Source of the DNA: Sphagnum compactum
Lineage: Eukaryota; Bryophyta; Sphagnopsida; Sphagnales
Length of the DNA: 64,000 nucleotides
NCBI GenBank assembly: GCA_965153455.1
Contig: OZ234493.1
Location: forward strand, 3,782,001-3,846,000
Direction: 5' to 3'
The notes below the pieces were generated by a model that saw nothing but the letters and a program-made list of their open reading frames with translations, did not search any database and was not told the DNA's origin. Position 1 is the stretch's first letter. Every line of letters begins with the position of its first letter. Made by a program: the position numbers and the translations under genes. Positions 27,615 through 40,500 of this stretch are shown in pieces.

Positions 27615-29397
27615 TGTGCCGCAAACGTGGCTGATCTGCTTCGATGATCTGTTGTTCCTCATCAAGCTGTGCAAGCTGCAAGCTGCTGTACACGAAGAAT
27701 GTAGCCCAAAAAAACTCACTTCTCGCCCTAGCTACTAGCTACTGCTCCACCACGTACACTTCAGCTCCTGCTTTACAATATCATTGCAACAGCCACCACA
27801 ACAACAAGCTCACTCATGCATGCACACCTTACTTCCAAAGGGACCAGAGCTTCAAAACAACATCCTGCAGCAGCAGCAGCAGCAAGGATCACCCTCAGAC
27901 TCTCTTTCACAAATGGAATAAGAAGCTGAAAGCTGTGTGCTAATAATGTTACTCAAAAACCAAACTACAAAAGCAGACTTCTTCTTCTGACTTCTTCTTC
28001 TTCTTCTTCCTTGCTAGCAATGTATGTACATAGTGGAGTTTAAAGAAGTTTGGAGGGAAGGGAAGAAGCCAATTGCTGGATGGCCAATATTATTGTCACT
28101 TTCACTGAATGAAAACCAAAGTACCCAACAATATAAATTATTATTTTAATTTTAAAAATACTTGAAATTAATTTAAATTTTTTTAAAGGATCAAATTTTA
28201 AAATACAAAAAAAATACAAATAAATTTTTTATTTTTTTAATTTTGTTTTTCATTAAAAAAACCTACCTAATTAATGTTTTACTAAGTAGTTCTGGTATAC
28301 CTAAAAAGTCGGATGCCAACCAGACCTGAGCAGACACACAGCATGTGGTAAGTTAGTATGAGGAAATACTAAAGAAATTTCCTCCTCCTCATGCCAATAA
28401 ATTGCATTTATGGAACATGCTGCCAAAAATAAATATAAATAAATAAATAAATAAATAAAATAAGGAAGTGATGACAAACCCCCTTGTACCAGTGTGGTCA
28501 GTTACCCGGTTTGGCTAGTTACAAATGGGTCTGAAACCAGTGTGGGTTAACCAGCAGTTAACCACCGATTTCAGACCGAGTTACTTGAAACCCAAGAACC
28601 GGGCCGGACTTCCAGAACCGGAACTGAAACCTGAATTATCGGTTATTAAAAAGTGTTAAGAACCGGACCCGAACTGCTTCCTAAAAGCTGGAAAGAACCG
28701 CCAACACTGGGTTGGTACTTCTTGTCGTCGTCGTCATCATCATCATCACAGGGGTGGGGGAAGACTTGGGAAACCCTAGATCGTTAAATTTGGAGGTATG
28801 ATGATGAAGAGGCAAAGTTGCATTGATGCGGAAGCAGCTGCAGATACTTTACTTACTTACTTACACAGAGAATCACTGAGTAGTAGTGATGCATTGCCGG
28901 ATGGTTGGATGGATGGATGCAGCGGCTGCTGATGGGGAGTAGTAGTAGGTGGTGAATAATATGTGATCATAATAAATGGGAAGAGAGATCAATCAGGAGG
29001 TGGGGAAGAAGGGGGTCTCATCAGGAGGCAGGAGTCAGGAGGAAGACTCTCAGGAGGGGAGGGGTGGTGGAGAGTGAAACTAGTGGAGAGTGAATGCTGC
29101 TGCAGCAACTGCAGGACTGATTGCTTGCTTGCTTGCTGCAACAGTCACTTGCAGGTTCAAAAAAACACTGATCTGACTAGGCTAAGCTAGAAGGCTCGTG
29201 TGTGTGTGTGTTTTGTGTGGCAGTACGTAGACATCTAGTGCGGTTATTTGATTTTTTAATAACCGGAAGTATCAGTTCGTCCCAAAAAACATTGGAATCA
29301 AAGACCCATCGGTTCCTTTTTTTTGGGCGGGGGGGGGGCGGAGGGAAAGTCAGAATCGGAGGATCATTGGGTTTGGTTATTTCAGAAGCCTCACATG
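27615..29397. other. Peroxidase upstream region with microsatellites and a possible small MITE
   Basis: No gene found. Microsatellites: CAG near 27870-27885, CTT near 27975-28012, AAAT near 28430-28460, GTC/ATC near 28725-28750. At about 28486-28718 the ends GTACCAGTGTGG and CCAACACTGGGTTGGTAC are roughly inverted. An internal hairpin pairs GGTCTGAAA (28531) with TTTCAGACC (28571), so this may be a small MITE (low confidence). Promoter elements for the peroxidase could not be assigned. Confidence 0.4.
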
Positions 29398-29717
29398 GGT
29401 GTCACACTGTGGCCTTGCCATTTACTTCAACAAGTCTGTTCAGGCAAAAGAAGAATTATAGAGATTCAAATATTTCACCAATGCAAGAATCTAATCTTCA
29501 AAAAAACCCTCTAAAAGAAACCAAAATCCTTCAAGATATCATATTAACTCTCTATAACTAATCCCAAGTTTCAACACAAGCCAACATATCATCTTTCAAA
29601 AATCCTAATATAAAAATAGATCTACTACGTAGGGGCCAAAAAAATCCTTTAAGCTACAATACTCTATAATGAACCTAAAACACAATATCCTTGCCTTGGT
29701 AGGCAAAGGCCAATAAA
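29398..29717 (-). repeat. Dispersed ~320-bp repeat family, copy 3 (inverted)
   Basis: Read on the minus strand it starts TTTATTGGCCTTTGCCTACC, contains AGGATTTTTTTGGCCCCTAC and AAACTTGGGATTAG, and ends ATGGCAAGGCCACAGTGTG. Together with copy 1 (23754-24077, opposite strand) it brackets the peroxidase gene. Confidence 0.85.
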
Positions 29718-31345
29718 ATGAATAAAACATCACCCTCATTGACTGGGTGAGTGAGGGTAAGACCGGATATGATATCCGGAGGGTATACAAGAGGCCAGAT
29801 GCTGGCAACCGCACGACCACCGGTACGTTGTAGTAGTTCACTGCCTGCCAGGGGAGGTGAGATGATTCAACCCCCTTTTATGACTCCACCAGCAGCAGCA
29901 GTTTAGGAAGCTGCTCATGACTATTCTTCAATGTAATGTACCATCCAATGCAGAAGATGGGACGCTGCTGCAGCTTGCAGTTTTGATTATCATTATTATT
30001 ATGATTTATGATGATGCTTTGGCGTCGGTTTGCTTGGGGAGCTCACGGGTGCTGCCCGCAAGTCGAAAACTCACGCTGGGCCACCTCAAAACGAGGAGCG
30101 ACGCATTACGACTTGTGGTTGAAATAAACGTCGGAGTAAAGATATTATGGCTAGCACCTTGACAACCACACGCTCTACACACGCGTCCATAAAACACCCA
30201 CTTCTAGTTGCCTCTTCCACACTCACGCACTCACTCACTCACTCACTTCTGTTTTCATTGTGTGGAGCCACCAGCTAGCCAGCCAGCCAGCCAGCCAACC
30301 AACCAGCCCATTAATGGGAGTGAGTCTCTCCTGCAGCAACTGTGCTAACTCACATGGGAGTTTCAAAAGTTTTGTTCTTTCCTGGAAGGAAGGAAGGAAG
30401 GAAGGGAGGAAGCAAGAAGAGGAAGCAGCTGTACAAAGTAAAACTACCCTAGACTTTACCTCTTCTGAAAAGCGTTTTTTTTTTTCCTTTTTTTTCTTTT
30501 TTTAAAATTTAATTTTTTAATAAATTTAATTTTAATTTTAATTTTTTAATAAATTTAATTTTAATTTTTTATTTTTATTAATAAATTTAATTTATAATAT
30601 TATTGCCTTTCTTTTCCAAAAAGAAAAGCCAAAATCGAACCCCCAGAAAAATGTAAAATTTCACCATGTTTCTACACATTGGTACAAGCATGTAGCCAGG
30701 ATAATATTAAAAAAAATTGATCAATTTTTATTGTCATAGCTCTGGTCTATGGCTAAATGTGGCTAAATGTGGCTAAACCCTACCAGGGTGAACCAGCAGC
30801 ACCTACACTGGTGGTACCTTCACCTTCTTGAGTGAGACCTTTTAGTGGCCACATTTCATGCACAAAATGTTAAATTTGTTGGACTCAGAGACCCTGCCTG
30901 ACTTAGTCTTATCATGCTAGGTTCAGACCTGGTGTTAACTCGGTGTGAATTTGGACAAGTTTGTTTTTCGATTCATATATGAAATGTTAGCTAGCACTAA
31001 ATGTTACATGTCATCCCATGTGGCAAACAATGTTAGCTTGATACTAAGTGGAAGTTTAAGACAAAATTAAATTAGCATTAAGATTTTTTTAATTGAAGAT
31101 TTTATCTCCAAACATACAATGTTAGTTAGCACCTCTCAAAAGGGGTGCTAACCATGAATCCTTACAAGTAAATCTCTTTCTCCTTCTATGAACTATCTAT
31201 GAAGGGGGACAAACCTCTCACATGAGGACAATGACCATTGTGCACGGAGAGAAAGTTACAAAACAAAATAAATTCACAATTTTGCAGAAAAAACACAAAG
31301 AAACAAAGCATGTACAAAATACACACAAAAAACACCACAACGATG
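29718..31345. other. Spacer with simple repeats
   Basis: No gene recognised. It contains (ACTC)n near 30225-30245, (CAGC)n near 30278-30296, (GGAA)n near 30382-30404 and an AT-only stretch of TTTAATTTTTTAATAAATT phrases at 30500-30600. The phrase CCTTCACCTTCTTGAGTGA (about 30817) also occurs near 60440. Confidence 0.45.
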
Positions 31346-31350
31346 TCAAT

Positions 31351-31640
31351 GAAATATGATGAAATGTGAAGATGCAAACCATGATAGAATGTAATGTAGA
31401 CATCAATTAAACATGATGGAATGTGAAGATGCAAAACCACAATAGAATGTAATGTAGACATCAATGAAACATGACGAAATGTGAAGATGCAAAACCACGA
31501 TAGACTGTGGTGCAGCCATTAATGAAACATGACAAAATGTGAAGATGCAAAACCACGATAGAATGTAGTGTAAACATCAATGAAACATGACAAAATACAA
31601 AGATGCAAAATCAATGCAATGGTGTGAAGATGCAAAAATA
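31351..31640. repeat. 58-bp tandem repeat, about five copies
   Basis: The anchor ATGTGAAGATGCAAA occurs at 31364, 31421, 31479 and 31537, with a diverged copy at 31595 (spacing 57-58). Units also share GATAGAATGTAATGTAGACA and TCAATGAAACATGA. Degenerate copies continue to about 31770. The apparent His/Ser/Phe-rich frames on the minus strand are by-products of the repeat. Confidence 0.85.
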
Positions 31641-34600
31641 GGATAGAACACATTGTGTATGAAATGCACAATGTAGTGATGTTAAGATGCAAAAGCATGA
31701 AAGAATGCAAAATTTATGAAGTGCATAGTGTAACAATGTGAAGATGTAAAAGTAGGACCACACAAGGTGTATGAAACATGACTATGGAGCGATGAAAAAA
31801 GGAACGTCAAAAACAAAAATGTTTTTGACACAAAACAAGGACGATGGAAACAAAGTGTGCATGATGGGGACAGAGGTACATTCGCATCATGATGATGTTA
31901 AGTGTGAACCTTTGTGAACAAAGTTATGTTGCCACCACTCTTTAACATCAAAGTCTCCATTAAGTGTGAATAGGTAGTGAAAAAAAAGATGCCATCATGC
32001 ATAATGTTAGCCCACTTGTCAACATCATGGAATTAACGTGGTGTTAGGAATCCTACCACCAGCCACCCTATCACCAGGTGTGAATCTAACATTATGATGA
32101 CATATTTATCATGGTTAAAATGAACTTCCAAAAGATTGGGGTTTCTAATTTTTACCATCATATTAAAGTAGGCACTTATTTACCCAAGGTGGTAACTTGG
32201 GGGTAAGAGTTACATTTTGAATACTTTTGTAATGCTTGTTAAATTATCGATTCATGTAATTGAAATGAACAATGAAAGAAGTGAACCTCATTCAGGGGTG
32301 CAAGTAAAAAAAAAAATGGCAATTGAAATTAAACATAAATCTCAACATCTAACTACTTTGCAAGCAAGATAAAAATATGGCTAGTTATGAAATCCTCAAT
32401 CAAATTCAAACATAAGTTAATAAATTATAACCATATTTTTTGGGTGGGGGTGGGGTTGTCATTCTTTTTTATATTAGATGATTACATGAGTAAAATATAA
32501 GATCCTTTTTATTGGTTGTTGATTAAAATTATAGTTTAATTAAATTTTATAATAAAAGTATACTTATTTTCAAATTTTAAATGTAATTAACATAGGGTAT
32601 GCCTTAATAATAGATATTTAAAATTTTACAATAAAACATATGTACAATAGATTTATAATACATATTAATTGTTAGTAGATTCAATTAGGAAAATGGTGAA
32701 AGTGTGATTTATATTAAAAGTTCAAAATAAAAGAGGTAGCATTCTTAAAGTAATATTTATTTTATCAAGACAATAAGTTGACAAGGGTTCAAATGTAGCA
32801 ACTTGATGGTCCCTTATTTGAGTTGTAACACACATCTTGTTTGCTTTGATTTTGGAACCTCAAAAAAAAAACTTTTATTTTTTTATTTCCTATGGAAACA
32901 AACCAAATGTTCATTGTGTGTACATTGTAATGGCTTTGTGAACATCAAACATGGTCTTCATAATTTCAAATGTGATTTGGTATTGAAATGTTTATTAGTG
33001 TATTTCTCTAACTAAACATTTCGTGCACAATGTTTCTTAGTCACACAAAACCACCCTATTTTCTTCATGAAAACATAAATCTAAATCAATTTTTGGGGCA
33101 TAGTTTAAATGTGTCTATTCAAATTTAATATAATGGGGAATTTTAAAGCTCCTTTTCATAAAAGCCCCCAAAAATACCCTTTTTGATGCATGTAGAGAAA
33201 AAAATTAACACATATTGAACCCCCCAAATAACCATATCGCAATTGTTTTCAATATCTACCACAACCTTTTCCATAGTGGCCAACCATACTCCCACAACAT
33301 TAAGTCCTTATGAATGGCTCCCAAATTTTGCACCAATGTTTGGCCTATAAGCTCAATTGCAGTGGCATACAACTCTACCATCTCCACCACAATGGCAAAC
33401 AAATCCAACACAGGTGCCACTTACTCCTCCATAATGGGTTGTAAATCAACCATTAGTGGAGATGCCATAAGTGCCTCAAAAATGGCCTATAGATCCACCA
33501 CCCATGTCACAACCACACATTATGCATGTAGAATGGCTAACAACAAGCACTCCAACAACCCAAAAAGATCCAATGTGCAATAACCTCTCATTGATAGGCA
33601 AGGATGTTAATGTGGCCTCAATGGGAGATTTTTGGCCCAACTAGATGCCCAAATCATGTCATTTGGGCTTCATTCCAAGCGGAGGCATGGCCTAACACCG
33701 AGAAATGGACAAGGTTACAAGGAGGATGAACATTGAAGTGGATGCATTTTTTGTAAGGATGTTCAACCTATTGTATATTGCAACAAAAATGGGAGACTTG
33801 TAGGTGGGGGGTAGAATCAACGGTTGAGACTACCTTTCAAGGTTATGTGTTGAAGCTCAAACCAATTATAGATGACATTCAAAAACAACTATTTGAACAA
33901 TTAGAGGTAGTAACAACAACTTTGGAAATGCAATTTGAATACCTAGATCACTTTTTTGGTTACAAATGTGTCAAGGATCAAGTTGCCATTGTGTTAAAAG
34001 GAAGACATGGGTCATCGAAAAGAAAGATAAATAAAGGTGAAGACCAGCCACGCAATATTTTAAAGGCACATTGGAATTAATTGATTTAGAAGTTTTGATG
34101 TAAAAGGAAAATGTTAAGTGGGCTACTCAAACACAAGTAGAAATGTCAGTATAGTTCACTAGCAATTTGGGTGAAATCTTCATCAATTCACTAGGCTACA
34201 AATTTAATTAATTCACCATCTTTCTTAGTATTGGCAATGGGTCGATATGGACAAATGAATTCACTAACATGTGATCAAATAGGAAATTGACATATGACTA
34301 TGTAATTAAATTAAAATAATAATATATATATTTTTTATCATCATTATTAATTTCATGTATTTGAAATGCACATATTTTATATGGTCAACAGATGATTTTA
34401 TATGATCAACATACAATTGTTGGTACAAAGGTTTGAACCTTGGTTTGCAAGGACACAATCCATTTTCTTTGTCAACAAACTACCATTTAACATTGTAACA
34501 CAAATTGTCAAAAATTGAATATATCACAATTATGCCCAATTGTTTTACAAACCAAACTTTGAAATATATTATCTTTCTTATAATTGTTCAAATGAAACAA

Positions 34601-36079
34601 ATGACAATTCCTTCTTGAATGTTTTTCAAAAGTTTGCACATGTACAAAAAAATAAAATACCAATCATTTGAAGGAAAAGACATTTGAATGTCATTGTTTA
34701 ATGACAATTCAAAACACATTTGTTCACAAACAAAGTGATTTAGTGACATGATTTGTAAATAATTTTTTTTATAATGAACTTTCACAAATTTCATTTTGTT
34801 CATGCAAAATATTTTATGGCTAACATAAATCAAATGTAAATATTTTAATTTCCCAAATTTTAATAATCTATTCTAATTAAAAATTAAGATTTCATTGAAA
34901 TTGTGAATATTATGTTACAAAGTCGAAATTATATTATGTACAAATATAAATTTATTTTATTTTATCCTAATTATATGTAAGAAATTTCATGAAATTAAAT
35001 TAAATTTGGTTTAAATTATTATGTAATATGTCATATTATAGTTAATTGATACACTAAACGGTTATAATAGGTCATAAATAATTGTATACATTACAAATGA
35101 AATAGATTAATTAATGAATAATTATGAAATTTTTATCAAAGATTGAAACAATAATTTTAATAATACCAAAAATAACATTAGTGAAATACCTCGATTACAA
35201 GTGAACATGACAATTATATGGTGATCTAGTTTTTATTAAGGCCTTTTTGTAAATTAGGCTAGTGAAATAAATGTAGTTTTTGTAATTGAAAAATGACAAA
35301 AATCTGAATGACTTATAAAATCGCAAATCAAATTTGATGAGTTGGTGAATTCAGGTTTAAAGAAAGGATGGTACATTTGATAATGACTTCTCTAATGGTA
35401 AAATTAAATTTCTTTTTTCATTTACTTAGTTTGGTCCTTATCTTGATTGATGTGGATCGTTGGGGGCAGCAAGAGGCTAACCTAAGAAGAATACCCACCT
35501 TGGTAAAGCTCCAAAATGAATGTGATTGGGACAAAGGTTGCAAATGCAAATGAACAAAGGTTGTGAAGCTACATGGACTCATAACATAGTTTAAACCCGA
35601 TAATAGGTCTTGATTTGTGGTTGCAACATAATCATATTTCTTTGGAGTTTATACACATTTGATGCATTCAAAGTTGTGGAAGCTTCAAATTTCATCTATG
35701 ATCATTTGGTTATTTGGTAGGTGTTCTTTCCCTTTAATTTGGTGATTTTTTTAATGGCCTTGATGTATCTGAAGCAACATTTTGAATTTTTTTTTTACAA
35801 GGTTATTTTTCTTATAGATTTAGGCTACATAAGATAACAAGGATGCTTATATGTGTGGGTTACTCTTTAAGTTGAAATATGGTATATTTCACAAAAAAAT
35901 GCAGATGTGAAATTAGATAACACATCATTAGTTCAAAAGTGGGGTGTAATTCATCAGTCTAAATCACTACGGGACTTTTAAAATGAAACATGTTCATCCC
36001 ACCCTAACCATTTCACCTTGCTTATCATTATAGGGTCACTATGTAATCATCATGTTTCAACATAGGTTGACATAATTCA
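31641..36079. other. Gene-free AT-rich DNA
   Basis: No supportable gene. Two frames on the plus strand at 33314-33583 and 33778-34080 (with KPIIDDIQKQLFEQLEVVTT) have somewhat higher complexity. They may be remnants of a transposon protein, but I cannot assign a family. The rest is CpG-poor and low in complexity. Confidence 0.4.
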
Positions 36080-36099
36080 TTATTAATTGAAATATTTCA

Positions 36100-36720
36100 T
36101 TATAGTAAATAGGTTTATTTTAATGTTAATGTTTTAAATATTTTAGGTTATTGTATCTTAGGCTATTATATCGTAAGTTATTTAAGTTATTATACATTAT
36201 GTTATTATCAATTGTTTTTGGTTATTCCACCCTAATCTATTGTATTTTAGGTTATTATTGGCTATTATATGTTATTCCAACCTAGGTTATTTTAAGATAT
36301 TTTACGTTATTCCACCTTAAGTTATTTTCAATTATTTTACCTAAAGTTATTATGAACATTTTTACTTTAGGTTATTATATGTTATAGCCAAATTATTTTA
36401 AACTAGTTGAAACTATTCTATTGAAGGTTATACCTTACGTTATTATAGCCTAGACCAAACCTAAAATTACATAGGGTTTAATAATTAAAATAATCAAACC
36501 TATAATGAATATTTTAAAATAAAAAATAACCTAAATATACAAAGGTTGAATAACTTAAAATAATTAAAAATAACTTTGGATTGAATAACCTAAAATAATA
36601 AAAAATAACTTAAGGTATAATCATTAAAATAACTAAAATTAATTTAAGGTATAATAACCTAAAATAACCTAGGGTGGAATAATTTAAAGTAAATAAAAGT
36701 AATTTAAGGTGGAATGGCCT
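36100..36720. repeat. GGTTATT / AATAACC degenerate array in inverted arrangement
   Basis: From about 36100 to 36440 the sequence repeats TTAGGTTATT and GTTATTCCACCCTA phrases. From about 36450 to 36720 it repeats the reverse complement (AATAACCTAAA, AGGGTGGAATAA). The two halves could pair as a large imperfect stem. The same AATAACC/GGTGGAATAA phrases recur beyond the right end of the retroelement (50144-50545 and 51730-52045). Confidence 0.7.
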
Positions 36721-36739
36721 CATCACAAACTTGCCCCTT

Positions 36740-36956
36740 CCATTTATTTGTGTTTTTACAACATTTTAACAATGTGTTTAAGGTTAATTGTTAACAAAGT
36801 GTTGATACAACCATTGATATGACGTTGTGATGACATTATAGCACATTGTGATCATTGCGTAAACCCTTATAACATCATATCAATGATTGATCAACACTTC
36901 ATTAGCATTTAACCTTGAACATACTGTTAAAATGTTGTAAAAACACAAATACATGG
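36740..36956. repeat. 217-bp near-palindrome (hairpin)
   Basis: The left arm starts CCATTTATTTGTGTTTTTAC and the right arm, inverted, starts CCATGTATTTGTGTTTTTAC. They stay alignable almost to the centre (arms about 95 bp, roughly 85% identical by eye). The inner arm phrases CATTGATATGA and GTGTTGAT pair too. It abuts a 20-bp motif at 36721-36740 whose exact inverse sits at 50124-50143. Confidence 0.85.
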
Positions 36957-36971
36957 AGCTACCGTGCGTTC

Positions 36972-37417
36972 TTATGTCACCACAATCACAACACATAACA
37001 TAAAAATACCTTGAATGGTACACCATATCCAAACCAATAGATTGACACACTTGCAACAACGCAAGAATCTAAACCCAAAACATACAAAACGAAAACACTT
37101 ATATAATAAAGAAAACTGCAAAGTAGAAACCATGCTCTAGAATCTCAAATTACCAAAAGTGATTTGAGGTCACATAATATGAGATCATATCCCATGAAAA
37201 ATATCCCGAACCTCATTCACACATGAATTGGTTCGAGATTTACTAATTAGGTTAACTAACCCAGTTTATGTTTAATTAATTAGGATTTAACTAATCAGCT
37301 AAACTAACACACCTAGTAGTTGTTATGCATTCCTATGTTAGCGCCTATAACCATCGTTATCACCACACTCATAACACATAACATAAAAATACCCTAAATG
37401 GTACACCACATCCAAAC
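36972..37417 (-). repeat. 3' LTR remnant with a duplicated ~65-bp segment on both sides
   Basis: The 267-bp LTR-like block (37048-37314) is flanked by two related segments: 36972-37035 (ACACATAACATAAAAATACC, TGAATGGTACACCATATCC) and 37356-37417 (ACACATAACATAAAAATACC, TAAATGGTACACCACATCC). On the minus strand the 37417 copy directly follows the polypurine tract, so the LTR probably starts there. The second copy may mark a tandem or nested LTR. Confidence 0.6.
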
Positions 37418-38106
37418 GGCCCCCCTATCTAAGGCTGAGATCCCCTTAAACCAAATAATATCATAAAACTATTTATTGAAAATCCACCATGAATGAACAT
37501 TTTGGTTCCAAGGCAAAAGAACCATTAGGCCGGATGCAAATGTGAGCCCCATCGTTAGTCGCCTAGTTGTAATCCTTCAAATCCCCAACTAAATGCAAAT
37601 TACCATGGAAGAAAACTTTAGATTAGTTATACTAAGTGACCCTAAGAACCTAGGTCTATTGGGTGCATCAAGGGCAAAACCATTTGCCAATTGCAACTTC
37701 TTCCATTGGTGGCATGAGACATCCCATATGCCAACCTCGAGAACACTTGTCACAAATCAACATAATGGCAGCTCCTAAAGCTTACCCACACAACATACAT
37801 CATACGCCAACTAGAACCACGGCTAAGGATGGGTCCATTTGGCCATACACTTTGGGAAGATGACATGGTGCGCAATTGCGCACATGCTCCTTCCATGTCT
37901 GACCATCTCGGCCTTCCAACAACAACATTCCATCACGTATAATAACACATCATATAGTCACATCCAAAGTGGTTGGTGTTGTCTACTGCAGGTTAACATA
38001 ATCTCCTTGTTCAAACCTTCAAATCTAAGACCAATAACCACTTCCACATATAGTGCCATAACGCAATGTATCTCGGTGTTGGGCAGTTGCCAAATTTTCC
38101 ATAGCC

Positions 38107-39240
38107 ATGGGCATAACACATCGAAACAAGGTGGCTCATTGCTCACATGCCCGAATCCACACATTAAGATCATCCATGTTGATTACTACGATCGCATCTC
38201 GTCGAATTGAAACTAGTAACTCAGGCTCACGACCAAACAATAATATGAAAGGTGAAAAAGATGAAAGACAAGCTTGTCAATTGAACCTATACCCCATAAC
38301 TAACCATGGTAGCTATAAATCCCAATATGAAGTATGGCCTTTATCAAGACCATACTTTCGCAAACCTTATTTCACCATCTACACCATCCATTCAACTAAC
38401 CCGTTTGCCTCAAGATGGTCTCGTGGATCAATCAATGTTTTTTCACATAGCTTTTGGAATTCCCCACGAAATTTTGTACCTTGGTCAGTGAGAATTTCAA
38501 CTAGAGCCCCAAACCTACTAAGTACCCTGTCCAAAAATGCATACAATGCTCCTTCACTACTACAATCCGACAATGGAACCAACTCTAACCACTTGGAGAA
38601 ATGTTCAATCATAACCAAAACATATTGGTTATGTCAAGGTCAATGGGTCAACAAAATCCAAACTCTATTAATACCTAAGCCCCATAATTGGTAAGGGTTG
38701 TAGGTGAGGTGTAGGTACATTGAAAAATGCCCAAACTCAATTACACACCATACACCTAGAAACAAACTGTTGAACTTCCAATTGCATCCCTCACCACCAG
38801 TATTGTGTTTGGAACAAACTATATGTCGGACAAATCCCAAAATGGCCCAACTCTTCATGAGCATGCCTCACAAGGCTTTCATGTGGTTTTGGGCAAAGCA
38901 CAACCTTCACTTGTCCATCTGCCCACATCTGTAGGAAGGAATTACCTTCCCATTTGAATCATTTGGCCCTATGCACAACACGGTCCCTTTCTTTGGGTGT
39001 TAATCCAGTTGGAACTTCATTTGCCTGCACATATGCAATAATAAGTGCGTCATCATAAATATATAGGGCACCATTACCCTCCAACTCCATGTCCACATAA
39101 TGGGAATCCCCATCATCTACACTAGTTTGAAGTACATCCCCATAACACCCCAATAAGGTACAAAGGTATGCAGAAGCATGCCATCTTGATACCACCTCCA
39201 AATCCACATCACCATGCTAATGAGCCCAAGTGGTATCCTC
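38107..39240 (-). pseudogene. Integrase region of the gypsy element
   Basis: The minus strand shows a zinc-binding-like part first (CPKPHESLVRHAHEELGHFG, with the HH pair). Then the catalytic core: IEHFSKWLELVPLSD, VEILTDQGTKFRGEF and DHLEANGLVEW. The pattern HFSKW and TDQGTxF plus the E about 35 residues later is the DD35E core of Ty3/gypsy integrases. The residue at the first catalytic Asp reads Glu (IEHF) here. Several frameshifts break the region, so it cannot be functional. Confidence 0.8.
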
Positions 39241-39299
39241 CGCGTTGCAACTTGGGTTCCGATTCAACCCATCGGCATCTCAATTAACCCTACCAAACC

Positions 39300-40500
39300 T
39301 GCGAATTATATCAAAGTCATATTCTTATAAGATAAGTGCCCACCTGGCCAACTTTCTTGTGAATCAATCTGATTCCATAAGGAATTTCAAAGGCTAGTGA
39401 TCAGTAATCAAAATGAATGGGCTACCATAAATATAACATCAGAATGATGAAACATCCTAAACATTACAAGGCACTCCCCCTCATATGAACTATATTTTGC
39501 CTTCGTTTTGTTGTTAGACTGACTTGCATATGCCACCACAAAATCTTCACCATCATCATCAAGTTGGGTAAGAACGGCTCCTAACCCTAAAGCACCCGAT
39601 CAATGTGTAATTGGAATGGTCGTCTTTGGATGGGTCGCTTCAAAATGGGGGTTGACGAAAGCATGGCTTTTAATTCTTGGAAGGCTTTTTCTTGTGGTTC
39701 ATCCCAAATGAACTCCTGGTCAATCTACGTCAGTCGAATTAAAGGTTTGGTTATGCTACTAAAACCTTTCACAAACCTTTGGTGGTAATTACACAAGCCC
39801 AGAAAAGTTCGTAACTGACTAACATCTATTCGTTGGGGAACTTGTGAAATGGCTTCAACCTTGGCCTTCTGAACCTTCAATCCATTTGGATAAATCATGT
39901 GACCTAGGTACTTTACCTAAGTATGAAAGAACCAGCACTTGCCTAAATGAAGCTTAAGGTTATGTTCCTTAAGTCTTCCAAACACCTTTCGCAAATAATG
40001 CATATGATCTCCTGGGGTCAAGCTAAAAACAATGATGTCATCAATGTAACATTTGGCAAAACCAAAACCCACCAACATTCGATCAACGACCCTTTGAAAT
40101 TTTGCAAGGGCATTTTTCAAACCAAATGGCAAAAACTTCCATTGGTACAAACAATCTTTCCCATGGGGGTCAATTCCCTAAAAAGTTGTCTTGACCATAT
40201 CACCCTCCCTCAATGGCAACTAATGGTAACCAGACCTTAAGTCCAAGGTATTGAAAACCTTGGCCTGCCCAAGGGCATCAAAGGCCTCCTCCGATAAAGG
40301 CATGGCGTATTTGTCTAACCGGGTCCATTTATTCACCAGACGATAATCCCCACACATGCAACGTTCAATCCAATTGCTAAAAATGTCCTTCTTAGTTGGC
40401 ATCACTATTGTTGAAGCATATTCACCCCTAGATAGTTCCACCAAACTAGCATTTAACAACTTTATTGTTTGAGCCTTTGAACCAAGGTTTTTTTCCACCT
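39300..40500 (-). pseudogene. Reverse transcriptase and RNase H of the gypsy element
   Basis: RT blocks on the minus strand: MCGDYRLVNKWT, KVFNTLDLRSGYH, YQWKFLPFGLKNALAKFQRV and the catalytic box CYIDDIIVFS (YIDD at about 40048-40037), then HLGKCWFF. RNase H follows at about 39600-39400: LGAVLTQLDDDGEDFVVAYA, SQSNNKTKAKYSSYEGECL. These match plant Ty3/gypsy polymerases in order and spacing. The frame breaks between the RT halves and again before RNase H. The unbroken stretch at 40498-40220 begins just after the methyltransferase region. Confidence 0.9.
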
